Shown: one piece after another, positions 1 to 9,545 of the stretch
How positions within the stretch are numbered: position 1 is the first letter of the stretch
How the letters are laid out: every line of letters starts with the position of its first letter
Assembly: GCA_002633005.1 (NCBI GenBank)
Contig: NMRA01000454.1
Location: 1 to 30,920, forward strand
Direction: 5' to 3'
Length of the DNA: 30,920 nt
Origin: Phoronis australis
Lineage: Eukaryota; Phoronida; Phoronidae
Translations under genes and position numbers: made by a program
Notes under the pieces: generated by a model
What the model saw: only the letters and a program-made list of their open reading frames with translations
The model's database searches: none
What the model was told of the DNA's origin: nothing

Positions 1-227
1 TTGATCTCCTTTCTGAAAATATTGTCAACGAGTGTCCTTTTTATAATAACAGTAGAATGTAGACCATACTCAGAGATATTTAAACAGGATTTGATTTTAT
101 TCCCATCCATGCATCCTTTGTCACAAATATGTGACGTAACAAAATTCGTCTTGTCCAACACATTGTGAACAGTACCATTACACACAAACGAAAAATACGA
201 GACAATTAGGGAAACTCAAAACATTAC

Positions 228-312
228 CCAATGGTATTTAAGTACAGGAAAAGATCGAGCGCATCGTTCACGACACAGCCATCGTTAAGGTTCTTGACCG
301 ACACTGCTACAC
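228..312 (-). CDS. ASS1: Argininosuccinate synthase, internal exon (most 3' exon in window)
   Basis: Argininosuccinate synthase joins citrulline and aspartate using ATP in the cytosol (urea cycle, arginine synthesis). Read on the minus strand, this 85-nt exon completes a split Gly codon and then gives 27 residues, including VKNLNDG and ALDLFLYLNTI, aligning without gaps to human residues about 231-257 (VTNVKDG, SLELFMYLNEV). The acceptor cttcccag lies at 313-320 and the donor GTAATG at 222-227. Entry phase matches the donor phase of the exon at 2062-2180, and exit phase 2 suits a following Gly codon as in the family. The next exon (GKHGVGR region) is off the left edge. The alignment is from memory of the family, not a search. 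Confidence 0.87.
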
Positions 313-2061
313 CTGGGAAGAAATGTCAATGACTTGTCAATCAATAACCACAATTACCTGCACCAACCATGAATAACACAGGCTACACATACCAAATTAC
401 ACAGCTGGACAGACTGCAGGCTACCTTTTTAATGTTCAAACTCTATACCACAGCTATCACCAAACAATATTTTGAAAATTTATGGGCATTTTTGCAACTG
501 TTTCAAACCCCTTCGAAAAATTTAAAAAGGGCCAATTTGACAGCAGTACTATTTTTGTCTGAAATTGGAGTGATTTTGAGGCAGCAAATTCCTACAGATT
601 TAGTAGATCATGAATGCCATGGCAACAATTTCAAGGCTTGGAATGACAAATGACAAAAAAGAGAAAAGTTTTCTAGGTGGTGTAGAGTCTTGTGCCATAG
701 AAATATTTTTTGTGTTGTGAAATTTAACTGAAAAAACGATTTTACATGAATGAAGTCGAAATAAGGATAAAAAAGAGACGAAGAAAGAGGAAATCAGAAA
801 TCAAATAAGAGGAAATCAAAACCAAAAAAGATTTCAACCCTCTTAAAAGAGGAAATTTCCAAGCCCTGAATTTGCAGGGTGCCAAATTTCTTTTTCTTTA
901 TTAGTTGCACATTGTCAGATTGTGACATAAAATTTGCCAAAAAGCATTCGCTGGAAGCTTTTGATTCGCAACACTAAGTAGTACAGTAAAGATTCTCTAG
1001 TTTGGTAGTCTCTGAAACTTGTGACACTGAAATTCCAGCCAAAATGGATTCTGAAGAATGGGACAACTATTATACATTGTAAAGTCTGAACCGTAAAATT
1101 GTCAAAAACAGCTGCCACCAAAACAAACATCTTTTTTGTAAGTTAGGCATGGCTAATATTAGTATTTCTAAAGTTGATACTGATCCAACCTTGAATAAAA
1201 TAATTAATTTTTCACTGTGTCCTAACTTGGAGACTTGTTACCATTATTGGCGACATTTTACCCCCTGCAAAGTATGAGTAACAAAACCTATGTTGAACTG
1301 AATGAAAAACTTAAGATTGCCAGAAATAAAATATTCCAAAAATTCCAATGACCAATTCAAAAAGGCATCAGTGCAGTGTAAGTTAAGTTTTGGCCAGATG
1401 AATATAGACTGCTGTTCACTTACCAAACAAACCTATACGGTAACTATAGCAACAAAAGCCTTGTATACAAAAATCTAAAAGCACCACACTTAACAAGGAG
1501 TTAAAGTCACAATTCATCCACAGACAACGTGCGCATAGAGCGGGGAATTGAAATGTTTACGGAACAACACTCGGTTATTTGCACAAAATTTCACCAAGGA
1601 CCCGGTACTTACCTAGCAACTGCCATGATAGCCATCACTGGGATAGCCAGTTTTAAAGAACGACAGCTTGGACATGGCCAAGAGAGAAAAAATGCTCGTT
1701 TTAAGATAACCTCAGCGAAAATGATGGCTACATGAAGAATGTAACATTTCTGCCTGTGTAAATTATATTGAAATTGGGTACAAATAATTGGTTCAGTTCC
1801 ATAAATATTGAAACATAAATCCAGATTACAGACTATTACCCACAATGTTTACCACCACTATCAAACTGATGATCGGAAACGCTGGCAGCCATATTTCCCC
1901 TGTCCTGTGACCTCAGGGTGACCGCATACGAAATCCCCCCATATGGCGAGACAGTATCAATCTCATGAATTTACATGGCAATTGCCCACTTTTCACATCC
2001 TAGAAGAGTCCCTGTCATGGACCCCTAAAGGGCAAGGAAATACTTGGCATGACAGCAGTAC
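313..2061 (-). other. ASS1 intron with repeat insertion
   Basis: This 1.75-kb AT-rich interval separates two phase-compatible ASS1 exons. It begins on the minus strand with GTACTG at the exon 2062 boundary and ends with the acceptor next to 312. It contains the MITE-like element at 632-868. The short open frames here have no recognisable domains, so I see no nested gene. Confidence 0.75.
632..868. mobile_element. MITE-like repeat, copy 1 (termini CAAGGCTTGG...CCAAGCCCTG)
   Basis: A purine-rich block bounded by short imperfect terminal inverted repeats: CAAGGCTTGGAAT at the left end and ATTTCCAAGCCCTG at the right. A second, shorter copy lies at 8793-8964, sharing gataaaaaagagac, aagaggaaat, aaccaaaa and cttaaaagaggaaatt in the same order. 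Two independent copies with the same ends make it a dispersed non-autonomous element. The CAGGGCTTG-type end resembles hAT-like termini. I saw no matching 8-bp target duplication, so the superfamily is uncertain. Confidence 0.55.
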
Positions 2062-2180
2062 CTCGTTTGAATTCAATCTCCAGTTTGTCCGGTTTATCAG
2101 GTGACTTTCTGGGGTCAGTGGTCATTAAGTAAAGGTCAGGTGCCTCAGTCTTGGGATCTTCAAGGATTCCAGCTTCATAA
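2062..2180 (-). CDS. ASS1: Argininosuccinate synthase, internal exon
   Basis: This 119-nt exon completes the Ser codon split with the exon at 2550-2695 (human Ser189, a citrulline-binding residue) and continues [14 protein letters not shown], then [10 protein letters not shown] and KLEIEFKR. It matches human 190-229 (YEAGILENPKNQAPPG, DPAKAPNTPD, ILEIEFKK), one residue shorter in the PPG stretch. The acceptor is tctccattag on the minus strand (AG at 2181-2182) and the donor is GTACTG (2056-2061). Length and phases fit both neighbouring exons exactly, with no stop or frameshift. It belongs to the catalytic/tetramerisation part of the synthase fold. Confidence 0.92.
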
Positions 2181-2549
2181 CTAATGGAGAAAATGTCAAA
2201 GGGCAAAGGTTAACCTACTCTGTAATGCCATAAACAACAATTTAACAATAACAACAATAAAAAGAACTAATCTTAAATTTATCACGCCTTATGAATTGAT
2301 ACCATTGTTGTAGTCCCAGTGTTTATAACATGTTTATGATGGACAACTCTGCACCTGATTACCCATTGTTAATCTCCAAGGAAAGATAAACTCAGCTGAA
2401 GTTGGCCGATTTCAATGAAGATTAGGTAGGAATTTAAGGATAGCGAACCAATCGAGTTGTCAAACTAGACTGGTTAGGTATGAGTGTAGAATTCTTAACA
2501 CGTTTGGGGCTTAACGAGTTATAGCCACAACAATGAGCAGAGACAGTAC
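2181..2549 (-). other. ASS1 intron (369 bp)
   Basis: This is the intron between the exons at 2550-2695 and 2062-2180. It runs from GTACTG to tctccattag on the minus strand and splits a Ser codon after its second base. It contains no repeat or gene that I recognise. Confidence 0.8.
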
Positions 2550-2695
2550 CTGATGTGCATGAGATTTGCTTCCATGCTCCAGGGGGAGCTCTTGGTGACC
2601 GGTAGGGGTGTGTTGTTCTTTTCGGCATAGTCAAGGAGATCAGTTCGACCTTTGAACCGCTCGAAGAACTCTGGCATTGTCCATGGAGGTATCAC
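2550..2695 (-). CDS. ASS1: Argininosuccinate synthase, internal exon
   Basis: A 146-nt minus-strand exon of 48 codons plus two bases. It reads VIPPWTMPEFFERFKGR, then LLDYAEKNNTPLPVT and SSPWSMEANLMHI, against human 141-188 (VIAPWRMPEFYNRFKGR, LMEYAKQHGIPIPVT, KNPWSMDENLMHI) with no gaps. The Ser of PWSM corresponds to human Ser180, a citrulline contact. The acceptor tgatgcag ends at 2696, and the donor GTACTG follows the final AG of the split Ser codon. This is the strongest coding match in the window, and no other family carries the PW.MPEF..RFKGR block in this context. Confidence 0.94.
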
Positions 2696-2896
2696 CTGCA
2701 TCAGATCAATTGACAATTCAACATGGCACTAAACACGGGGAAACTAAAATGGAGGACAAATTTAAACTCAGGGGGTTGACGAAAGCGGAGGACTTGAACC
2801 TCAAAATCCAAAAAATGGTAAATATCAAATGACTCTGACAGTTAATGGCTTCCAAAATTGAACAAGCTGCTCTGAGGCAAATCTTGGACTAGGAAC

Positions 2897-2957
2897 GGGA
2901 TAATTAGCACACAGAGTAATTAGCACAGGATAATTAGCACTGAGTAATCAGCACAGA
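2897..2957. repeat. Short tandem repeat, about 17-20 bp unit (taattagcac)
   Basis: The motif taattagcac or taatcagcac recurs four times (ggataattagcac, gagtaattagcac, ggataattagcac, gagtaatcagcac) inside an ASS1 intron. It is an imperfect short minisatellite. Confidence 0.7.
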
Positions 2958-3324
2958 AAACTTAAACATCTATCAGCAGATTAACGTCACATTAGTAGGA
3001 AGATTGGTTTATTATGCATGTCATGATTCCTAATAAAGATTTTTACAGGGTATTTTTAGTTGGTCAAGATTTAGAAGGGTTTGCCTTTTGACTTCAGCCA
3101 TTCAAGTTCCATCGCGTAAAAAGCAGGAATTCTCCAGATTGGGAAAAAACTTTGAAAAATCAATTATTTTGCTCAAGGCTGGATATTGTCTAAAGTCAAG
3201 AATCACAGTCGGCAACAAATGCCATTCACTTTTGCACACAAAGGGGATGGATGAAGACGTTGCGTAGCGACCAGTTTCCAGAATTTTGTAAACATCCGAG
3301 TGTAATGACTTTCAGATTCAATGA

Positions 3325-3545
3325 GGAGACAGTGTGACTCAATGGTTAGAGCACCGGATTACCACGTGGGAGAACTGGGTTCAAATGCTGGCTTCACTGG
3401 CTGAGATTTGAGCTTTGCACAAAGGTGTATCCTATTCCTCTGAGCTCGGTCTCACTTGCGAACGTGTGCAAGGGAGTGAATGAGAACCTGGATGCCGGCA
3501 ACACAAAAGCGATTTATGGGCTGTGCTCATATTGTTTTTAAAGCT
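3325..3545 (+). mobile_element. tRNA-derived SINE
   Basis: A polymerase III internal promoter is visible: an A-box-like TGACTCAATGGTTAGAG at 3335-3351 and a B-box-like GGTTCAAATGC at 3378-3388, with roughly tRNA spacing. A non-tRNA body follows. Its segment around 3464-3493 (gtgcaaggg... aatgagaacctggat) recurs at 4154-4182, so the family is dispersed. The tRNA part does not form a clean cloverleaf, so I read it as a retroposon head, not a functional tRNA. The 3' limit is approximate. It sits in the ASS1 intron with the GC donor. Confidence 0.62.
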
Positions 3546-3961
3546 TTCAGATTCAATGCAAAACCCAGTGTCCCAAAATTGAAAACAAAATATGAAAGGT
3601 GAAATCGCCCATGTCCCTGTTTTCAGACTCAAGAAAATGTCACTTCAGCTTGAAAATCCATGTCCCAAATTTCTGCGAGAGTTCTGAACTGGAGAATATT
3701 TACTGTACCTGAAATTGGTGGTAATTACTCGTTTCAATGCTTAATATAATACAACCTAACAACAGTGTTGAAGTCCAGCAGTCTTCAGAAGTAAAGACTT
3801 GATCATATTAACAAAAACAAAATATTTTCACTCCATCGTTTCGTTGATTTTCAAATAGAAAATATTAATTTGTCAATTTTTTTCATATTACTGTAAAAAA
3901 TCACACCAGCATTGTTTTACATTTTGTAGCAAGTTATAATCAGCCGACATCCCACACCTGC

Positions 3962-4074
3962 CTCACAGTTAGAGTACAAGGCGTAACAGCAGAGTTCAAA
4001 GCGTATTTGATCGTTCCCCTTCCCCGTGGCTCCATGAGAGATGTACTGGGCATTGTGGTCTTGAGCCACCTGCA
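3962..4074 (-). CDS. ASS1: Argininosuccinate synthase, internal exon with signature motif
   Basis: This 113-nt exon gives 37 full codons: [13 protein letters not shown], then [14 protein letters not shown] and [10 protein letters not shown]. It matches human 104-140, including the synthase signature [14 protein letters not shown] that holds Thr119, Asn123, Asp124 and Arg127 (ATP/citrulline binding). The acceptor ctttag precedes a split codon equivalent to Val103. Keeping the residue count equal to the family (seven residues after CCY up to VI) and the reading frame needs an exon end at GAG followed by GCAGGT, a GC-type donor. The nearby GT sites would shift the frame. The upstream N-terminal exons (AYSGGLDTS region) are not seen. 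Confidence 0.92.
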
Positions 4075-6240
4075 CTAAAGCTCTGGAACCAACACAAAGT
4101 TAACGTCACACACTGATTAGTACACTCTACGCTTAGTCTCAGTTAGTGATATTGTATGCAAGGGGCCCAATGAGAACCTGGATATAATGCGACAAGTATC
4201 TTCTATTTATTATTTTTATGATCCATTTTGCTTCATCAGTTTTTCCATGTTATTCATCACTGATTATTTAAATTTTGTCTAATTTGTAATTCTGTTAGTT
4301 TGTCTTTAATTGTCTTTGTATGTTTTTACTGAGGGCCCCCATGGAAAGCAGTGTTAACTGATGGGGCTACCCTCATAGTAAATATTACATTAATAATAAA
4401 TAAATGTGAAAGCGATTTCTGAGATGCAATGTTACAAAGTTAGCTGGATATTTTTCTAGTGTCCAGCATAACCTTAAAAGGGCATGCTTCAGATATGGGC
4501 CTATTTCATGTGGCAGGATAACGGTTTATAATTTGTGTGTTTAAGTATTAGTGTCATACAATGGACATGCCATTAACTAATAAGAACATGAATCAGAGTT
4601 TCACTTGTTGGGAGAAAGACAAGTGTTACATATGATAACATTCATTTAATAATTATTAGACACTGTGCAACCCAATCTAAATATATATTATGCTATTCAA
4701 TTCTCCCTAACCCACAACCTGCCAAGACGGACAACCATGGTTTTTACATAAATTTTCTTATATAACCTACATGAAGGTAACAGTGGGTTATTGATCACCC
4801 AGATTTTTTAAGCACACTAACAAAATTCAATAAAGATCCTAAAAAGCATTTAGGAGATACAGCCATGGGCGCAAAAACAAACAAAACTACCACTATGAGG
4901 CGCCACAGTATTCAAAGTCGTTGGTAAATCATTGTCAACAGCCCTCTTCACAGTAAGATCATATATGACAATTTTCAAAATCATCCCTAGCCTAGAGCGT
5001 ATTGGTTGATAGAAGGGCAGACGGCAAACACAGATTCGAAAATAGGAAAAATGGCCACTGGGTGGCACAAAGTACCGCGAATCTGTCGAAAACGGGAGGA
5101 CGGCATCATCTCACTAACAGATGCTTTAGGAGATACAGCTATGGACGCCAGACGCCCAGACAGAGAGGATGGCAATATGCGACCACATATATATGTAAAT
5201 ATGTGGACACATAGCAAACAAGTGTGTTGCACAACAGTTAAGGGTACCTTCTACGTGCCCTCCCATGTATGTGCACATTTAGGCTGACATGCCTTTATTC
5301 TAAACAATGCCTCTTTAATTTTGTTTTTTCCAGTGTGCAATATTAATAAAATATATTTGAAGTGCAATTCCATTTGAGAAGGAGGTACAATATGAGAACA
5401 TTTTGATCAATTGTGAAACAAATATTCATCTTAGCGAATTAATTGATAGTACATCAATTGCCAGGTCTCATGGTAGCTTTCAATGCATGGATTATTTTTT
5501 GATTGATCCTTTTGTCTGACTGAGAAAATTGCTTCTAAAGGGGTGTGACGGATGCACACACCGAACTTGAATTAAAAAAAAAGATTTTTGACATTTCTGT
5601 GAACTTTAAAAAAAGTTATTTTAGTTTTATATAACCATTTAGTGAAATGTTTGTGAAGTACAATACATTATGATATCTTCAAAGAAATTTTTGCTAGACA
5701 ACTCAATGTAAGTTGAGTGAGTGTGAGTAATGTACGTACACTCTGAATTTCTAGTTAAACTCTTTGTTTCTTGTGGCTCGTCTTTTGCCAGTGATTAAAA
5801 ATTACATTAATATGGAGTGAAACTTATATCAATTAATCAAAATACACCTTTTGGATGAAATCTTCACTTCAGTTAAGCCTATGGACATATACACTAAGAT
5901 GTAAAATTTTTCAACACATTTGATCAAATATGTAAAAACAGCCCCCTCAAATCCTCACTTCTCTTGAAAGTTGGTAAACAATGTGGAATCCGATGACAAT
6001 AAGTGCGATCATCATTGTGTATCTGGTACCTGTTAGCACTTAGGAAAACTGTTTTTGAGTTAAGTAGGAATACAAATGTGGAACTAGCCAGTAAGTGAAT
6101 GTCGCTGTCCTGAGTGTGGAGTAGAGTTTAAAACATTACTAATCATCAGTTAAAAATGCATTTTGAGTATCTGTATTTTTGAATTAGGACTCATCCTAAG
6201 CTTGGGTACAGGTTGTGTGGGCGTGTCGTTGGTCCTTCTG

Positions 6241-6247
<7 letters not shown>
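4075..6247. other. Non-coding stretch upstream of the ASS1 exons
   Basis: AT-rich DNA without a recognisable exon; N-terminal ASS1 coding sequence was looked for and not seen. It holds a SINE-tail fragment at 4154-4182. A 20-bp motif beginning ttaggagatacagc occurs twice in the same orientation (about 4849 and 5125), probably parts of a dispersed repeat. Open frames at 4850-5287 overlap this repeat on both strands and look fortuitous. Confidence 0.5.
4154..4182 (+). mobile_element. SINE tail fragment
   Basis: The segment gcaaggggcccaatgagaac followed by ctggat matches positions about 3464-3493 in the tRNA-derived SINE. It has no A or B box, so this is a truncated copy or a shared tail. Confidence 0.45.

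Positions 6248-6304
<57 letters not shown>
6248..6304. repeat. (TA)n microsatellite
   Basis: An uninterrupted run of about 28 TA dinucleotides. Such tracts are highly variable in length and prone to cruciform formation. Confidence 0.97.
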
Positions 6305-6306
<2 letters not shown>

Positions 6307-6470
6307 CCATGTTAATAATGAAGGCAAATGTTTTAAAAATATCAGTATCTTCTTATGACAAAGTCTCAAGCAGATAATTGGTTCAGCATGGTTCAGTTGA
6401 CCGCATCAACCTATGGCATTCATATTGTAATACAAGACACAGGTGCTCTCTTACAGTGTAAAGGCAAAAA

Positions 6471-6785
6471 CTTGGCGAAATTAACCAAAAACATGACGAT
6501 AAAGATGATGACGAAGATGACGAATATGACGAAGATGGTGGCGAGGATGAAGTAATAATAACATACACATGACGAACGTAGAAGTCCGAAATCAGTAAGA
6601 AAAAGGCTACAGTCTTGAGCGACACTTGGCGAAATTAACGGAAAAGACGATGACGGAAATGATGACAAAGATGATGATGATGATGATGACGATGATGATG
6701 GTGATGGCGATGATGAACAACATCATAACATTCATATGATGAACTTAGATGTCATAAATCAATAAGAAATAGGCTACAGTCGAGT
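6471..6785 (+). repeat. Tandem duplication with GAT/GAC-rich core (two units, about 155 bp)
   Basis: Two diverged units each begin cttggcgaaattaac (6471 and 6625), pass through a GAT/GAC-rich core, and end with a shared ...cagtaagaa/caataagaa...ggctacagtc block (to about 6614 and 6780). The cores differ in trinucleotide number, consistent with slippage after duplication. Poly-Asp or poly-Ser frames here are by-products of the repeat. Confidence 0.75.
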
Positions 6786-7495
6786 TCAATAGAAGCTAAA
6801 CCAACATCAATGCAGCAAGAGCGCTCAACAAAGGAACAGCGTTATCAGAAAATCTCAAATAACTCGAAAAGTAGACGTCCTAGCAAAAAATGTAAAACAT
6901 CTTTAAAAAATTCCAAGTTCAAGGTTCTTGATTTTTGAGAAATATGTAAAATCAAATTATGTAATCATCAATACTAAAACATCATTTCNTTATTAACTGT
7001 AAGTATTCACTAAACCGTTGTCTAAAAATTTAATCACTACAAAGTTTTTAGTATTGACTACATATATCAGTGGGAAACATTTTACAAAATTGTTTAGTAC
7101 TGTTTTGGTCTGCTCTTTTTCATTTTTAAGGGGATTCATATTAATGTCACCAGGACCTCAAAGACTCCTATAGCTACTTTAGTTTTGAGTCTTCAATTGA
7201 TTTAAACAGATATACAGCCACACAATTCAAATCACTTTTTGAAGAAAAGCAAATCTTTGGCCAAGAACTCAAATCAAATCTCAGTAGCAAATCCCATACA
7301 AAACCAACCAAATGTCAATTTATATAAGTATTGGTGAGTTCAGTCTGCAATAATGAAAATAATTCTATACGTTTTGATTGTTCAATATACAGTAGGATGT
7401 CGACACCAATCAACCAGTTGTTGTTGTATATAATTCATTTACAAGAGACAAATGTTCCTTATTAAATCTACAGTATATTTTACCAATGCTTTCAG

Positions 7496-7583
7496 GATTT
7501 CCAAGTTTTTGCCTGGAGAAGGTGTACTTGCCTTAGACAAGCTGCAAAGAAGTGTGATGACACTGAAGCCAGAGACTGATTAG
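7496..7583 (+). CDS. Candidate terminal exon of an unrecognised gene
   Basis: After a pyrimidine-rich acceptor (ccaatgctttcag, ending 7495), one frame reads 28 codons, ISKFLPGEGVLALDKLQ then RSVMTLKPETD, and stops with TAG at 7581. Composition (Lys, Leu, acidic residues; no low-complexity bias) is protein-like, whereas the surroundings are AT-rich and stop-dense. I do not recognise the family. No upstream plus-strand exon could be linked, and the gene would run opposite to ASS1. It may be a real 3' exon, a decayed exon or chance. Confidence 0.3.
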
Positions 7584-8568
7584 AATGCGTCTAATTGACA
7601 TCAGGCATACAGAAACTTTATCTTGAGCAACATGGACATCTTGGGAGACATGTGGACAGAGTTGCACAGTTGTGTTTGGACAAAAATATTCACAGACTTT
7701 AATGGGACATACAGACTACACAACAATTGTAGCTGAGCACTGAAACCTGCTTGTGCACAATTGTTACTTTGTGAGATGAAAGCACAACTGTCAGAGTGAA
7801 CTTTTTATTTCTTAGTCTAGTATAAAAAGTCCATTTGGATTTTGACTTGCAACAAGAACCTACAGCATTCTTAAATTAGTTACCATCATGTAGGGCAACG
7901 GCCCCAATTTCGAAAAACCAGTAATGGATTAACTTTTCAAAATAATGTAAAATACTAAAATCGACTTCCCACCTAGTTCTCTGCAACAAATTAATGCTCT
8001 GTAACCATCGAAAACCCTCAAAACTTGGAGGAAAATTTCAAAAAAAAATTTTCAGTCTGCTAAACAGTAAAAGCATGACATACGCTTTTATCAAATTGCA
8101 TGCAACTGTGGGAAAGGCCACCAACCAAGGAACATAATGTCTAATTTGTGAGATAGGGGTATGAGTTTTTAGTTGATTCCTGCTTTTGTCTTTCCTGATT
8201 AATGCCAAAGATGCATGAGCAGGTGACAGAAAGATGATTGGACAAAATTAACAAAACAAGATATCCTTTCAACAGACATAGTCTCCTGGTTGTTTGGCCA
8301 TGGCCCATAATCAGAAGTTGCAACATTTTCTAATTTAAAGTTCCATAGCTTTTGCAATTACCAATCGCGAGTATTCTGCTACTCATGTAACACACCTTAC
8401 TTACAAGCACAACCTCTAACCCAACAGCATAGCCATTCAAAATATATATATTGTAACGTTCAACACCATCACTCTCAAATTCAAGATTTCTAAATGCAGG
8501 TTTTAATATGAATGTGAATTGCCTAAGCAGTAAACCATCACTACAAACATAATTTTACGTAACACAGA
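7584..8568. other. Non-coding stretch
   Basis: I see no recognisable gene or strong repeat here. The first part could be 3' untranslated sequence if the exon ending at 7583 is real. A short TA run lies near 8442-8452. Confidence 0.4.
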
Positions 8569-8569
8569 A

Positions 8570-8683
8570 GCTTTATGGTGACCCTTGTATACAAATATCC
8601 GCCTCTCAATGGCCCACCTGAAGACAAACCACTGACTTCACATTTGGCTGAGAAAATAATTAAGAATCAAGAAAACTATCCAA
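8570..8683 (+). CDS. Possible internal exon, unrecognised
   Basis: A stretch open in one frame reads SFMVTLVYKYPPLNGPPED, then KPLTSHLAEKI and IKNQENYPM. It lies between a possible acceptor (acgtaacacag, ending 8569) and a possible donor (GTAATA, from 8684). Pro, Lys and Glu content and lack of repeats look exon-like, but no family is recognised and no partner exon is seen. The open frame runs on into the MITE copy at 8793, which argues that at least its tail is fortuitous. Confidence 0.2.
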
Positions 8684-8792
8684 TGGTAATACAAGTTAAA
8701 CTGGTATTACCAGTTGTATCTTACTCACCATGTAAAAGTGTCTCTGTAAACCAAACGCTCCATAAAGAAATTGTTTGCACAAAGTTAAGGTT

Positions 8793-8964
8793 CAGGGCTT
8801 GCAATGATCAGTGACAGGTGATGTATCATTCCACAAATTAATTCTAGGGTCTTTGATTGAGATTTTTGGTATAGAAGTCAAAATAATGATAAAAAAGAGA
8901 CATAAAGAGGAAATTGAAACCAAAAGAGAGTAAATCTTCTTAAAAGAGGAAATTACAAGCCTTG
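8793..8964. mobile_element. MITE-like repeat, copy 2
   Basis: This is the second copy of the element at 632-868. It runs from CAGGGCTTGCAATGATC to ATTACAAGCCTTG and carries the same internal gataaaaaagagac and cttaaaagaggaaatt blocks. It is about 65 bp shorter than copy 1, an internal deletion or length polymorphism. Confidence 0.55.
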
Positions 8965-9138
8965 ACAGTTTCCAAATTGACACTACACAAACTGCCCATG
9001 GTAGAGTTTGAAGGTCGATGGCCTGACTGAACATGTTAACTTCTGCATAACTGGATGTATCATGACTATAAACCAAACTGTAGTACCAGATGATCCACTG
9101 CAACAAACTAGGGCACATGACTGAATTACACCCAGTTG

Positions 9139-9375
9139 CCATATCATCTTAAATAACCTCTGTCAGGCAGCTTCTTTGATGCATTGACTTCAACTGATGG
9201 CAATCATTCGAAGACGGCAATGTTGTCAGACAACAAGCAGGAGTCATTTTGCTTTTTCCATATCATCTTAAATAACCTCTGTCAGGCAGCTTCTCTGACG
9301 CACTGACTTCTACTTATGGCAATCATTTGAAGAAGGCAATGTTGTCAGACAACAAGCGGGAGTCATTTTGCTTTT
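9139..9375. repeat. Direct tandem duplication, about 119 bp, two copies
   Basis: The block beginning ccatatcatcttaaataacc occurs at 9139 and again at 9258. The copies stay nearly identical to gagtcattttgctttt and differ at scattered single bases (ttctttgat against ttctctgac, tcgaagacgg against ttgaagaagg). It overlaps the end of the candidate minus-strand exon at 9310-9512, so the first copy may be duplicated 3' untranslated sequence or a misassembled haplotype. Confidence 0.85.
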
Positions 9376-9512
9376 ATGTTCATGGAAGCAGTGCATGTCA
9401 GACATGTGTTTTAACCGGGTTTTCACAATCATCAGCTCGTCATAGCTCTTAGAAGCCTTCACCAGAATGGACAACCATCTCCTGCTCTTCTTGTTGAAGA
9501 TAAGTTGCTCCC
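9310..9512 (-). CDS. Candidate terminal exon of an unrecognised gene
   Basis: On the minus strand, after the acceptor ttattatttctag (AG at 9513-9514), the frame reads GEQLIFNKKSRRWLSILVK, then ASKSYDELMIVKTRLKHM and a Cys/His-containing tail to TAG at 9310. Codon choice in the first 33 codons favours G/C third positions, as in real exons. The tail enters the 119-bp duplication. I do not recognise the domain. A donor after KTR would make it internal instead of terminal. A further acceptor-like site (tcatgtttcag) lies at the 9546-9796 repeat. Confidence 0.35.
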
Positions 9513-9545
9513 CTAGAAATAATAACAATTGTTTCAATGTCAGTG

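Larger units (their letters stand above)
2696..3961 (-). other. ASS1 intron, apparent GC-AG type
   Basis: On the minus strand the intron begins GCAGGT directly after GAG (3961 downwards) and ends tgatgcag. The (A/G)AG|GCAAGT-like context is typical of GC-AG introns. It contains the short tandem repeat at 2897-2957 and the SINE at 3325-3545. Confidence 0.65.

Noticed and set aside
3330-3400. Functional tRNA gene
   Set aside because: A and B boxes are present but the acceptor and anticodon stems do not pair cleanly, and a SINE body follows.
3966-3973. Canonical donor GTGAGG (minus strand, after AAC-T) for the ASS1 exon
   Set aside because: It would leave a single extra base before an acceptor that needs phase 0, shifting the VIPPW exon out of frame and shortening the conserved spacing.
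4850-5287. Overlapping 70-90 codon frames on both strands
   Set aside because: Mutually overlapping, no domain, and they overlie a motif that is repeated nearby (ttaggagatacagc).
6383-6668. Ser- and Phe/Ile-rich minus-strand frames near 6.5 kb
   Set aside because: Generated by the GAT-rich cores of the tandem duplication.
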